Positions 1-5,378 of a stretch of 5,378 nt of DNA are shown one piece after another; position 1 is the stretch's first letter; each line of letters opens with the position of its first letter. The notes beneath the pieces are model-generated. The model did no database searches and was not told the origin of the DNA. It worked only from the letters and a program-made list of their open reading frames with translations. The translations under genes and the position numbers were made by a program. This stretch comes from an uncultured Clostridia bacterium (GTDB lineage: Bacteria > Bacillota > Clostridia > Christensenellales > Borkfalkiaceae). The DNA lies in the NCBI GenBank assembly GCA_905235765.1, contig CAJOMM010000050.1, forward strand, positions 1 through 5,378. Direction: 5' to 3'.

Positions 1-20
1 TCACAACAACATTTAGCCAT
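1..20 (-). CDS. Start of a Cys-rich protein gene (partial, leaves window)
   Basis: Only the first six full codons are visible, reading Met-Ala-Lys-Cys-Cys-Cys plus the first two bases (GA) of a seventh codon, which must be Asp or Glu. The ATG at 18-20 follows an AGAGGTG ribosome site at 25-31 with four bases between, so the start is convincing although the body lies outside the window. The gene follows arsR in the same direction and has a copy of the arsR operator core just upstream, so it is probably a target of that repressor. Three consecutive cysteines at the N-terminus would suit a metal-handling protein such as a P1B-type ATPase, a permease or a small metal-binding protein. The visible part cannot decide between these and no function is assigned. 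Confidence 0.6.
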
Positions 21-33
21 TATACACCTCTTG

Positions 34-65
34 ATTATATTATTATATACTAATATTATTTGCAA
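34..65 (-). promoter_or_regulatory. Candidate promoter of the Cys-rich gene
   Basis: A TTGCAA box at 60-65 is a possible -35 element. Several AT-rich -10 candidates follow: TATAAT at 42-47, TATAAT at 34-39, and TAATAT at 37-42. Only the last lies at the ideal 17-bp spacing, and it would place the RNA start very close to the ribosome site at 25-31. The exact pair is therefore uncertain. The operator-like copy at 49-58 sits between the boxes, as expected for a promoter blocked by an ArsR-family repressor. Confidence 0.4.
49..58. promoter_or_regulatory. Second copy of the arsR operator core
   Basis: The ten bases ACTAATATTA here are identical to those at 465-474 in the arsR operator, and the inner TAATATTA is itself a palindrome. 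The site lies between the -35 and -10 candidates of the gene that follows arsR. This copy lacks the second spaced half-site seen at the arsR promoter. Chance similarity in AT-rich DNA is possible, but the location and the ten-base identity favour a real repressor site. Confidence 0.45.
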
Positions 66-96
66 AATTAAAAGGCAATCTATGCCCTTTAATTTT
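64..96 (-). terminator. Terminator-like hairpin at the end of arsR
   Basis: Bases 83-96 and 64-77 form a 14-bp stem around a 5-base loop. Read as minus-strand RNA the stem is fully paired with one G-U wobble (87 with 73). On the plus strand the same position would be an A-C mismatch, which points to function in the arsR transcript. The 3' arm ends in U-rich sequence, although most of these U are inside the stem rather than after it. The hairpin overlaps the arsR TAA stop (95-97) and precedes the promoter candidate of the next gene, so it probably ends or attenuates the arsR message. Confidence 0.5.
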
Positions 97-442
97 AATC
101 TCTACAATTTCTGTGTTCCAAAGCCATATCGATGATTTTAACAATATGTTCATCGTTTATAGAGTACAAAACCTGATTGGCTTCTTTTCTGGATTTTATT
201 ATATGGTTATCTTTAAGTTTTCTTAAATGTTGAGAAATCGCCGACTGTTTTCCGCCGGTAATTTCGCAGATATGATAAACGCAAAGTTCACCTTCCATAA
301 GCGCAAGAAGTATTTTCATGCGCGTCTCTTCTCCCAGCAAGGAGAACATATTGCTCATATCTTCTACGGCGGTTTTATAGTCGGAAGAATTATTCAATTT
401 TTCTTTTATTATCTCATGTTTATGAGTATAGCAATTTTCCAT
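95..442 (-). CDS. ArsR/SmtB-family metal-sensing repressor
   Basis: This 115-residue winged-helix protein is the normal length for ArsR/SmtB repressors, which release their operator on binding metal ions. The helix-turn-helix is seen at about residues 52-77, with ELCVYHI followed by the recognition segment SAISQHLRKLK (67-77). The family's alpha5 metal site is recognisable as D97-x-H99-x10-H110-x2-C113, the SmtB/CzrA spacing but with Cys as the last ligand. A second, alpha3N-like set is present: C4, H7 and H9 at the N-terminus, and C54 with H57 in the ELCVYHI motif. The ATG at 440-442 is chosen because GGGTGG lies just upstream at 446-451; extending the frame to a TTG at 502 would place the promoter -35 box inside the coding region. 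It is likely autoregulated through the operator at 452-475. Zinc, cadmium or a similar thiophilic metal is likely, but the metal cannot be named from sequence. Confidence 0.9.
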   Translation of the reverse strand: MENCYTHKHEIIKEKLNNSSDYKTAVEDMSNMFSLLGEETRMKILLALMEGELCVYHICEITGGKQSAISQHLRKLKDNHIIKSRKEANQVLYSINDEHIVKIIDMALEHRNCRD

Positions 443-451
443 TTTCCACCC

Positions 452-475
452 AATATTAGCAATCACTAATATTAG
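452..475. promoter_or_regulatory. arsR operator (inverted repeat)
   Basis: AATATTAG at 452-459 and CTAATATT at 466-473 form a perfect 8-bp inverted repeat with a 6-base centre. The right part also reads as a continuous 10-bp palindrome, CTAATATTAG (466-475). The repeat covers the predicted RNA start and touches the -10 box of the arsR promoter, the usual position for ArsR-family autorepression. The sequence differs from the familiar TGAA/TTCA-type operator cores of SmtB and CadC. Assignment to this repressor rests on position and on the second copy at 49-58. Confidence 0.65.
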
Positions 476-502
476 GTTAGCACTTTTTTTTCGGACTGTC
501 AA
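474..502 (-). promoter_or_regulatory. arsR promoter
   Basis: A perfect TTGACA -35 box (497-502) and a TAACCT -10 box (474-479) are separated by exactly 17 bp, which includes a run of eight A. The -10 is weak but keeps the key T, A and final T. The predicted RNA start near 467 falls in the inverted-repeat operator. The -35 begins six bases after the spoIVA stop codon, so arsR appears to have its own vegetative promoter immediately behind the sporulation gene. Confidence 0.6.
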
Positions 503-508
503 GCCTTT

Positions 509-1987
509 TTATAATAAAATACAAAGAACTCCGCCCTTATTCTCGTTTACTATCCTCGTTACGGTTTTTCGCATCTTATTTTGCGCGTCTTTAGGCATAG
601 AATTTACCTTTCCGGCAAGCCCTTCGTTTACAAGGTCGTGTAATGATTTGCCAAACATATTCGTTTCCCAGATTCCCGCCGGATTATCCTGAAACTTATT
701 CATTATAAAATTGATGAGATCCTCACCCTGTTTTTCAGTACCCACTATTGGAGAAACTTCGGTAGAAACGTCTATTTTCATTATGTGAAGGCTAGGAGCG
801 GACGCTTTTAATTTAACGCCGAATTTACCGCCCTGCTTTACTAAAACAGGTTCTTCGAGATTCATTTCGTCAATTGTCGGAAGAACAACGCCGTATCCGT
901 TTTCTTCGGCTTCCGATAAAGCGTCTTTAATTTTAGCAAATTTCCGTTTATTTTCGGAAAAACCTTTTATGTAACTCAATAGTTCGTAATCGTCGCTGAT
1001 AGATTCTCCGCTTTCCTCCGATAAAACTTTATAATAAACGCCTTCTTTGACTTTTACCGAATATCTACCTATGCCTTTTCCCAAATCCAATTCATTTAAT
1101 TCTATAGGGTCGTATTCTTCGTCATTTTCGTACAATTCGGAAATTGCCGAAAAATCTTTCATTTTTATTATTCCTTCGGACGACTTTTTTACGTCTTCCA
1201 AAAATCTGCTTATTAATTTATTTTCGGCAGGCAGCGCTTGCATCCATTTAGGCATGTTTACGTTAAAAGAACACATCGGAAATTCCAAAAGAACTTTTTC
1301 CATTACGAAACTAACGTCGTTTGCGCTCATATTAGAAACGTCCATACATATAACGGAAACTTCGTATTTCATTTCAAGCTTGTTTTTCAAATCCAAAGCC
1401 TGTTCACTGTTAGGATTGCTGCTATTTAAAACGATTATGAACGGTTTATTTTGCGCTTTTAATTTTTTTACAACTTTTTCTTCTGCCTGAACGTAATTAC
1501 TCCTCGGTATTTCGCCGAAACTCCCGTCTGTCGTTACGACTATACCGATAGTAGAATATTCCTCTATAACCTTTTCCGTTCCGATTTCAGCAGCTTTTTC
1601 AAACGGAATCTCGTCGTTGCTCCAGGGCGTTTTTACCAGACGTTTTACACCGTTATCCTCACTCCCGAGCGCGCCGTCCACCATATATCCTACGCAATCA
1701 ATAAGGCGGACATTTGCCGAAGTTTTATTTTTAAATTGCACCCTTACTCCGCTTGCCGGAATAAATTTCGGCTGCGTAGTCATTATTGTCTTTCCGTCGG
1801 CAGACTGCGGCATCTCGTCAGTTGTAATTTGTTTTTGAAGTTTATTTCCTATATTCGGAAGTACAAAATTTTCCACAAATTTTGTTATAAACGTGGACTT
1901 GCCCGTTCTGACAGGACCTACCACACCTATAAAAATTTCCCCTCCCGTACGTTTGGAAATTTCCGTATAAATATCGTAATTTTCCAT
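509..1987 (-). CDS. spoIVA: Stage IV sporulation protein A, spore coat ATPase
   Basis: SpoIVA is a cytoskeleton-like ATPase made in the mother cell. It polymerises on the forespore surface, anchored by SpoVM, and forms the base on which the coat is assembled. The 492-residue product has the same length as the Bacillus subtilis protein and matches it along its whole length. The N-terminal P-loop domain shows Walker A GPVRTGKS at residues 24-31 (catalytic-site Lys30), the sensor threonines Thr70 and Thr71 in GKTIMTT, and a Walker B Asp97 in RLIDCVGY. The C-terminal region keeps the polymerisation-type blocks EPVLVKQGGKFGVKLKA and IVGTEKQ, and ends in a hydrophobic GGVLCILL. The ATG at 1985-1987 is chosen for its GGGAGG ribosome site and because the protein then begins MENYDIYTEI like its relatives; the open frame extends 25 codons further into the plsY end without support. 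A sigma-E-like promoter lies just upstream. The gene shows that the host is an endospore former. Confidence 0.97.
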   Translation of the reverse strand: MENYDIYTEISKRTGGEIFIGVVGPVRTGKSTFITKFVENFVLPNIGNKLQKQITTDEMPQSADGKTIMTTQPKFIPASGVRVQFKNKTSANVRLIDCVGYMVDGALGSEDNGVKRLVKTPWSNDEIPFEKAAEIGTEKVIEEYSTIGIVVTTDGSFGEIPRSNYVQAEEKVVKKLKAQNKPFIIVLNSSNPNSEQALDLKNKLEMKYEVSVICMDVSNMSANDVSFVMEKVLLEFPMCSFNVNMPKWMQALPAENKLISRFLEDVKKSSEGIIKMKDFSAISELYENDEEYDPIELNELDLGKGIGRYSVKVKEGVYYKVLSEESGESISDDYELLSYIKGFSENKRKFAKIKDALSEAEENGYGVVLPTIDEMNLEEPVLVKQGGKFGVKLKASAPSLHIMKIDVSTEVSPIVGTEKQGEDLINFIMNKFQDNPAGIWETNMFGKSLHDLVNEGLAGKVNSMPKDAQNKMRKTVTRIVNENKGGVLCILL

Positions 1988-1992
1988 AAAAA

Positions 1993-2028
1993 ACCTCCCA
2001 TATATTTCACGAATAATATATGAGAGGT
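1993..2028 (-). terminator. Hairpin with T-run that covers the spoIVA ribosome site
   Basis: Bases 2015-2028 and 1993-2006 form a 14-bp stem with a single U-G wobble (2023 with 1998) and an 8-base loop (2007-2014). Six T (1988-1993) follow at the 3' end, the first pairing in the stem, giving the form of an intrinsic terminator for the lspA-rluD-der-plsY transcript. The 3' arm contains GGGAGG (1994-1999), the spoIVA ribosome site, so RNA that reads through would have that site base-paired. The wobble would be an A-C mismatch on the plus strand, so the structure belongs to the minus-strand transcript. Confidence 0.6.
1994..1999 (-). promoter_or_regulatory. spoIVA ribosome binding site
   Basis: GGGAGG lies six bases before the spoIVA ATG and fixes that start codon over in-frame upstream candidates. 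It is unusual in lying inside the 3' arm of a stable hairpin, followed only by T up to the start codon. It should be accessible only in RNA lacking the 5' arm at 2015-2028. Confidence 0.8.
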
Positions 2029-2044
2029 GGATTGTTTTTATGAA
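2015..2044 (-). promoter_or_regulatory. Sigma-E-like promoter of spoIVA
   Basis: TTCATAAA at 2037-2044 and CATATATT at 2015-2022, separated by 14 bp, resemble the sigma-E boxes (-35 with a CATA core, -10 close to CATACANT). In B. subtilis spoIVA is known to be transcribed by sigma-E in the mother cell, so a match here is expected. The RNA start should fall near 2008, in the loop of the overlapping hairpin. No convincing vegetative promoter was seen in the same gap. Confidence 0.6.
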
Positions 2045-2058
2045 AATAAAATCAAAAC

Positions 2059-2817
2059 TCAATCGGATTTGTTTTCTCTTTCTTTTTTCTCCTGAAGTTT
2101 TTTTGCCTTTGCTTTAATAATCATCCCCTTTAAGGACGTAGGATGTTCGTCGCCGGCAAGCATTCTTTCTATATTCTTTCTGTGTGCATGCCACGTTAAA
2201 AAACATATAGCTAAAATCAGCATATTTGTAACAACGTGAAACGCAACGGCTGTTTTGTCCGCGCTTTCAAACCCATATTCCAAAAACAAACGTATACTCC
2301 CGCTTATTGCAGGCGGCGTTATTGCGATAAAAGATCCCATCGCGCCAAATTCGGTTAGATAAATAAAAACCGTAGCGGCGACTAACGCCATAATAACGAC
2401 CGAAGCCCAGCCTATACCGTGAACGGATTCCGCTATTAAAAACACCCCTATCGTTGACGCTATACCTTTACCGCCCTTAAAATGGTAATAAATCGGAAAT
2501 ATATGACCTAAGACCACGCTAAATCCACATAGATATATCGCAAAATCGGAAATAAGAAAAATTGAACCGTTAAACGTTTTGCCTCTGAATATAAAGAAAA
2601 CGATTAAAGTAGGTACCGCGCCTTTTAAAATATCCAATGCAAAAGTAAGAAGCCCGAATTTTAACCCTAAGTTACGCCCCATATTCAAGGTGCCGGGGTT
2701 TCCGCTGCCCATTTTTCTTATATCGGATTTTTTCATTATAGAAATTATCAAGGCCCAGTTTATACTTCCTATCAAGTATCCGCAAACGGAAGTTAAAACG
2801 AGCAAAAAACTAATCAT
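2059..2817 (-). CDS. plsY: Glycerol-3-phosphate acyltransferase PlsY
   Basis: PlsY is a membrane enzyme that transfers an acyl group from acyl-phosphate (made by PlsX) to glycerol-3-phosphate, giving lysophosphatidate, the first step of phospholipid synthesis. The three family motifs are visible: GSGNPGTLNMGR (residues 37-48), GHIFPIYYHFKGGKG (104-118) and the HRKNIERML...GDE block (212-224). Hydrophobic stretches between them fit several membrane helices, and the conserved DILKG lies at 62-66. At 252 residues it is longer than the usual roughly 190-215. Part of the excess is a Lys/Glu-rich tail after residue 226, probably cytoplasmic. The ATG overlaps the end of der by 8 bp and has an excellent AGGAGG ribosome site inside der, so translation is coupled. 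It is the last gene of the cluster; the hairpin at 1993-2028 probably ends the transcript. Confidence 0.94.
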   Translation of the reverse strand: MISFLLVLTSVCGYLIGSINWALIISIMKKSDIRKMGSGNPGTLNMGRNLGLKFGLLTFALDILKGAVPTLIVFFIFRGKTFNGSIFLISDFAIYLCGFSVVLGHIFPIYYHFKGGKGIASTIGVFLIAESVHGIGWASVVIMALVAATVFIYLTEFGAMGSFIAITPPAISGSIRLFLEYGFESADKTAVAFHVVTNMLILAICFLTWHAHRKNIERMLAGDEHPTSLKGMIIKAKAKKLQEKKERENKSD

Positions 2818-4126
2818 ACTCCTCCTTCTCCCTTATTACGATATTTATAGGCGTACCGGAAAAATCATACGCTTTTCTCAAACTGTTTTCGATATATCTC
2901 TTGTAAGAAAAATGCATGAGGTTTTCATCGTTAACGAAAATTGCAAACGTAGGAGGAAGTTCGCCTACTTGGGTAACGTAGTTAATACGCAACCGCTTAC
3001 CGTTAAAAGACGGCGGTTCGTTGGCTCTTACGCAATCGAAAATCAGATCGTTGAGTTGCCCCGTCGGAATATGCCTTTTAGCGTTTTCTAATGCTTTATT
3101 ACATAATGAAAGGATTTTTTCCGTTCTCAGCCCTGTTTTTGCCGAAACGTATATCGGAATAAAATAATCCATAAACTTAAGCTCTTCTTTCAGGTCGTCG
3201 TTAAACTTGTTTACGGTAAAAGAATCTTTTTCGACCACATCCCACTTATTCATGGCGACGATAGAAGGTTTTTTCTGTTCATGAATATAACCAAGAATCT
3301 TAACGTCCTGCTCTGTTATACCTTCAACGGAATCAATCATATATACGCAAACGTCGGCTCTTCTTATTGCGCCTAACGCTCTTAAAACGCTGTAATATTC
3401 AAGATCTTCCGTTACGTTATGCTTTTTCCTTATTCCGGCAGTGTCGATAAGCGTATATTTTATTCCGTCAAGTTCAAAGTCTGAGTCAATCGCGTCACGC
3501 GTGGTTCCTGCAATGTCAGACACAATCGTCCTATCAATTCCCAATAATTTATTACATAAACTTGATTTGCCAGCGTTAGGCTTTCCGACTATCGCAATTT
3601 TTACCCTATCGGCATCTTCTTCAAAATTTATTTTATCAAAATACGAAACAACTTCGTCGAGAAGATCGCCAATCCCTACGCCGTGTTCGGCAGATATACC
3701 AAAAGGCTCGCCTAATCCGAGGTTATAAAATTCATATAATTTTTGCGGATCATAGTTTTCAAGTTTATTTACGGCAACGATAACCGGTTTCCCGGATTTG
3801 CGCAATTTTTCAGCAACTTCTTCATCAGAAGCCGTAAGTCCGGTTTTACCGTCGGTAAATAAAATAATAACTTGCGCGGTTTCAATTGCGATCTCGGCCT
3901 GTTTCTGAATATGTTTCCACATTTGATCCGTAGATTTTAATTCCAAACCGCCGGTGTCGACCAAAGTAAAAAACTTGCCGCACCACTCTGCATCGGCATA
4001 AAGCCGATCGCGTGTTACGCCGGGAAAATCATCTACTATAGATATTTTTTTGCCTACAACCTTATTGAAAAACGTAGATTTCCCTACGTTAGGTTTTCCG
4101 ACAATTGCAACCAAAGGTTTATTCAA
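2810..4126 (-). CDS. der: Ribosome assembly GTPase Der (EngA)
   Basis: Der is an essential GTPase with two tandem G domains and a C-terminal KH-like domain that acts in late 50S subunit assembly. The 438-residue length is typical. G domain 1 shows GKPNVGKS (residues 10-17), GVTRD (36-40), DTGG (57-60) and NKLE (119-122). G domain 2 shows GKPNAGKS (180-187), GTTRD (206-210), DTAG (227-230) and NKWD (292-295). The KH-like domain covers about 350-438. The start codon is TTG at 4124-4126: the P-loop begins within ten residues, the next Met is at 68, no ATG or GTG is available, and AGGTGAG lies at 4130-4136. This TTG overlaps the rluD stop by four bases, so der is probably translated by termination-reinitiation, which may keep its output low. 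The Glu in place of Asp in the first NKxD motif also occurs in other Der proteins. Confidence 0.96.
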   Translation of the reverse strand: MNKPLVAIVGKPNVGKSTFFNKVVGKKISIVDDFPGVTRDRLYADAEWCGKFFTLVDTGGLELKSTDQMWKHIQKQAEIAIETAQVIILFTDGKTGLTASDEEVAEKLRKSGKPVIVAVNKLENYDPQKLYEFYNLGLGEPFGISAEHGVGIGDLLDEVVSYFDKINFEEDADRVKIAIVGKPNAGKSSLCNKLLGIDRTIVSDIAGTTRDAIDSDFELDGIKYTLIDTAGIRKKHNVTEDLEYYSVLRALGAIRRADVCVYMIDSVEGITEQDVKILGYIHEQKKPSIVAMNKWDVVEKDSFTVNKFNDDLKEELKFMDYFIPIYVSAKTGLRTEKILSLCNKALENAKRHIPTGQLNDLIFDCVRANEPPSFNGKRLRINYVTQVGELPPTFAIFVNDENLMHFSYKRYIENSLRKAYDFSGTPINIVIREKEEYD

Positions 4127-5040
4127 TTTCTCACCTGTAAATTTCTTAATTTAATCAATATTTCTTCAAAATAATCCGGTAATGGCGCAGTAAATACCAT
4201 TTTTTCACCTGTGGACGGGTGAAAAAATTCTAATTTTGCCGCATGAAGGAGTTGTCCTTTTAATTTAAATTTTGAATTTTTATAGCCGTATTCCGGGTCT
4301 CCGACAATAGGATGTCCCAAATATTTACAATGAACCCTTATCTGATGAGTTCTTCCTGTTTGCAAAGTAAATTCGCAAAGCGTGTATGCCGTAAATCTTT
4401 CTAAGACCCTATAATTTGTTACGGCTCTTCTTCCACTGCTTTTTACCGCCATTTTTACTCGATCTTTATCGTCCCTGCCGATAAAAGTATCGATTTCCCC
4501 TTCGTCGGACTTTAAATTTCCCTCTAATAACGCCAAATAAGTTCTTTTGCAAACCTTTTTTTGAATTTGCTCCGCAAGAGAAACGTGCGCCTTATCGTTT
4601 TTTGCAACCACTAAAAGTCCGGAAGTGTTTTTATCTATACGATGAACTATACCCGGCCTTATTACTCCGTTTATACCGGACAAATTATCTAAATGAAAAA
4701 GTAAAGCGTTTACGAGAGTATCGCCGTTTGTTCCGTTACCCGCATGAACCGTCAATCCCTGCGGTTTATTTATAACCGCTAAATCGCCGTCCTGATATAC
4801 GATATCTATCGGAATATTTTTCGGAGATAAATCGCATTTTTTATCGTCCGGAATATTTAAGACAATATCGTCTCCGAATTTAAGAAGTTTATTTGCCTTT
4901 GAAATTTTCCCGTTTACGAAAACGGCGCCCGATTCGCACAAGTTTTTAATATGAGAACGCGTTAATTCGCTTTTTTCGCTTAAAAAAACGTCTAATCTGA
5001 CGCTTAAAGGCGAGTCAAACTTTAAATTAAGTGTTTTCAT
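4123..5040 (-). CDS. rluD: RluA/RluD-family 23S rRNA pseudouridine synthase
   Basis: This enzyme isomerises uridine to pseudouridine in RNA. It has an N-terminal S4 RNA-binding domain (about residues 14-62, with RLDVFLSE, TRSHIKNL and GAVFVNGK) and a catalytic domain from about 80. The catalytic Asp136 is in RPGIVHRIDKNTSGLL, and the later TGRTHQIRVH block is at 228-237. The 305-residue length is typical. The family member beside lspA in Firmicutes (ylyB in B. subtilis) is usually annotated as RluD, which in E. coli modifies helix 69 of 23S rRNA at 1911, 1915 and 1917. The exact target in this organism is an inference and the protein might act at another site. The ATG at 5038-5040 lies inside the lspA end (14-bp overlap), with AAGGAAG about nine bases upstream. 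Confidence 0.9.
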   Translation of the reverse strand: MKTLNLKFDSPLSVRLDVFLSEKSELTRSHIKNLCESGAVFVNGKISKANKLLKFGDDIVLNIPDDKKCDLSPKNIPIDIVYQDGDLAVINKPQGLTVHAGNGTNGDTLVNALLFHLDNLSGINGVIRPGIVHRIDKNTSGLLVVAKNDKAHVSLAEQIQKKVCKRTYLALLEGNLKSDEGEIDTFIGRDDKDRVKMAVKSSGRRAVTNYRVLERFTAYTLCEFTLQTGRTHQIRVHCKYLGHPIVGDPEYGYKNSKFKLKGQLLHAAKLEFFHPSTGEKMVFTAPLPDYFEEILIKLRNLQVRN

Positions 5041-5378
5041 CTTTTATATCTTCCTTATCGCCTTTCTTTTTCGAAAAAATAGCGTTATCGTCCAAAAACA
5101 AAAAATAAACGATAAGCATTATCACGCCAACGGTAAGATAAATATCTGCAAAATTAAAAATCGGGAAAGGATAACTTCCGAATTGAAATCCGATAAAATC
5201 TATAACCTTACTGTTAAAAAGCCTGTCTATATAATTACCGATGGTCCCCGAAATAATAAGCGCTAAAGAATAAATACACCATTTGCGTCCTGATTTTATC
5301 GAAAGAACAAAAAAGAATAAAAAAGCAATCAACGCAATCGGAGTTAAAATCTTAAAAAAGACTTGTCCCCAATCCTTA
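5027..5378 (-). CDS. lspA: Lipoprotein signal peptidase LspA (5' end missing)
   Basis: LspA is an aspartyl protease of the inner membrane that removes the signal peptide of prolipoproteins after lipid attachment by Lgt. The window holds the last 116 residues; the frame stays open to the window edge, so the true start lies outside. Reading starts at a Lys codon at 5375-5377, and the in-frame TTG at 5330-5332 is not a real start because family sequence continues upstream of it. Both catalytic aspartates are present: one in GNYIDRL (codon 5225-5227) and one in FNFADIYLTVG (codon 5144-5146). Three hydrophobic segments are visible, matching the second to fourth membrane helices of the family. A charged tail of about 20 residues (SKKKGDKEDIKDENT) follows the last helix and is probably cytoplasmic. 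The gene overlaps rluD and is the first visible member of the cluster. Confidence 0.93.
   Translation of the reverse strand, partial: KDWGQVFFKILTPIALIAFLFFFVLSIKSGRKWCIYSLALIISGTIGNYIDRLFNSKVIDFIGFQFGSYPFPIFNFADIYLTVGVIMLIVYFLFLDDNAIFSKKKGDKEDIKDENT

Noticed and set aside
443..502. Longer arsR reading from a TTG at 500-502
   Set aside because: The extra 20 codons cover the TTGACA box and the operator, and the TTG itself is the -35 element. The ATG at 440-442 gives the normal family length.
1047..1490. Plus-strand open frame of 147 codons opposite spoIVA
   Set aside because: It lies wholly antisense to the well-conserved spoIVA, has no recognisable family, and its composition follows from spoIVA codon use. 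The same holds for the shorter plus-strand frames opposite arsR, spoIVA, plsY and der.
1988..2062. Longer spoIVA reading from an ATG at 2060-2062
   Set aside because: The 25 extra codons run through the promoter and hairpin and have no counterpart in SpoIVA; the shorter product has exactly the B. subtilis length.
3761..3772. Glu instead of Asp in the G4 motif (NKLE) of the first Der GTPase domain
   Set aside because: It looked like a loss of guanine specificity, but Glu at this position occurs in the first G domain of other Der proteins (for example Thermotoga), so it is normal variation.
5030..5332. Short complete lspA of 101 codons starting at TTG
   Set aside because: The frame stays open to the window edge with family-like sequence, so the gene is cut by the window and the TTG is internal.

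Overview
The window is AT-rich and every supportable gene lies on the minus strand, so transcription runs from high to low coordinates. A full-length spoIVA makes the host an endospore-forming member of the Firmicutes (Bacillota). The AT-rich composition, strong AGGAGG-type ribosome sites and the der-plsY neighbourhood suggest Clostridia rather than Bacilli, but that is an inference and no species is claimed.

Right part (5378 down to 2059): a tight housekeeping cluster, lspA (5' end cut by the window edge), rluD-type pseudouridine synthase, der and plsY. Consecutive genes overlap by 14, 4 and 8 bp, so they are almost certainly one translationally coupled operon. They cover lipoprotein maturation, rRNA modification, 50S subunit assembly and the first acylation step of phospholipid synthesis.

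Middle part (about 2058 to 509): spoIVA, the ATPase that builds the basement layer of the spore coat. The 71-bp gap between plsY and spoIVA is dense with signals. It holds a sigma-E-like promoter and a 14-bp hairpin followed directly by six T. The 3' arm of that hairpin contains the spoIVA Shine-Dalgarno sequence. The 5' arm coincides with the promoter -10 box, so a transcript started at this promoter should lack it. This is the most interesting structure in the window: one element could end the plsY operon transcript, keep read-through mRNA silent for SpoIVA, and leave the sporulation transcript freely translatable. gpsA, often found between der and spoIVA in Firmicutes, is absent here.

Left part (502 down to 1): a metal-responsive accessory module. 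A SmtB/ArsR-family repressor has its own TTGACA promoter starting six bases after the spoIVA stop codon. An inverted-repeat operator overlaps its -10 box and start site. After arsR come a terminator-like hairpin, a second copy of the operator core and AT-rich promoter candidates. Then the first six codons of a gene starting Met-Ala-Lys-Cys-Cys-Cys appear before the window ends. The repressor carries ligands resembling both known metal sites of the family, so the cut gene is probably its target and may handle a soft or thiophilic metal. No RNA genes, insertion sequences or CRISPR arrays were seen, and no stretch over 300 bases lacks a gene.
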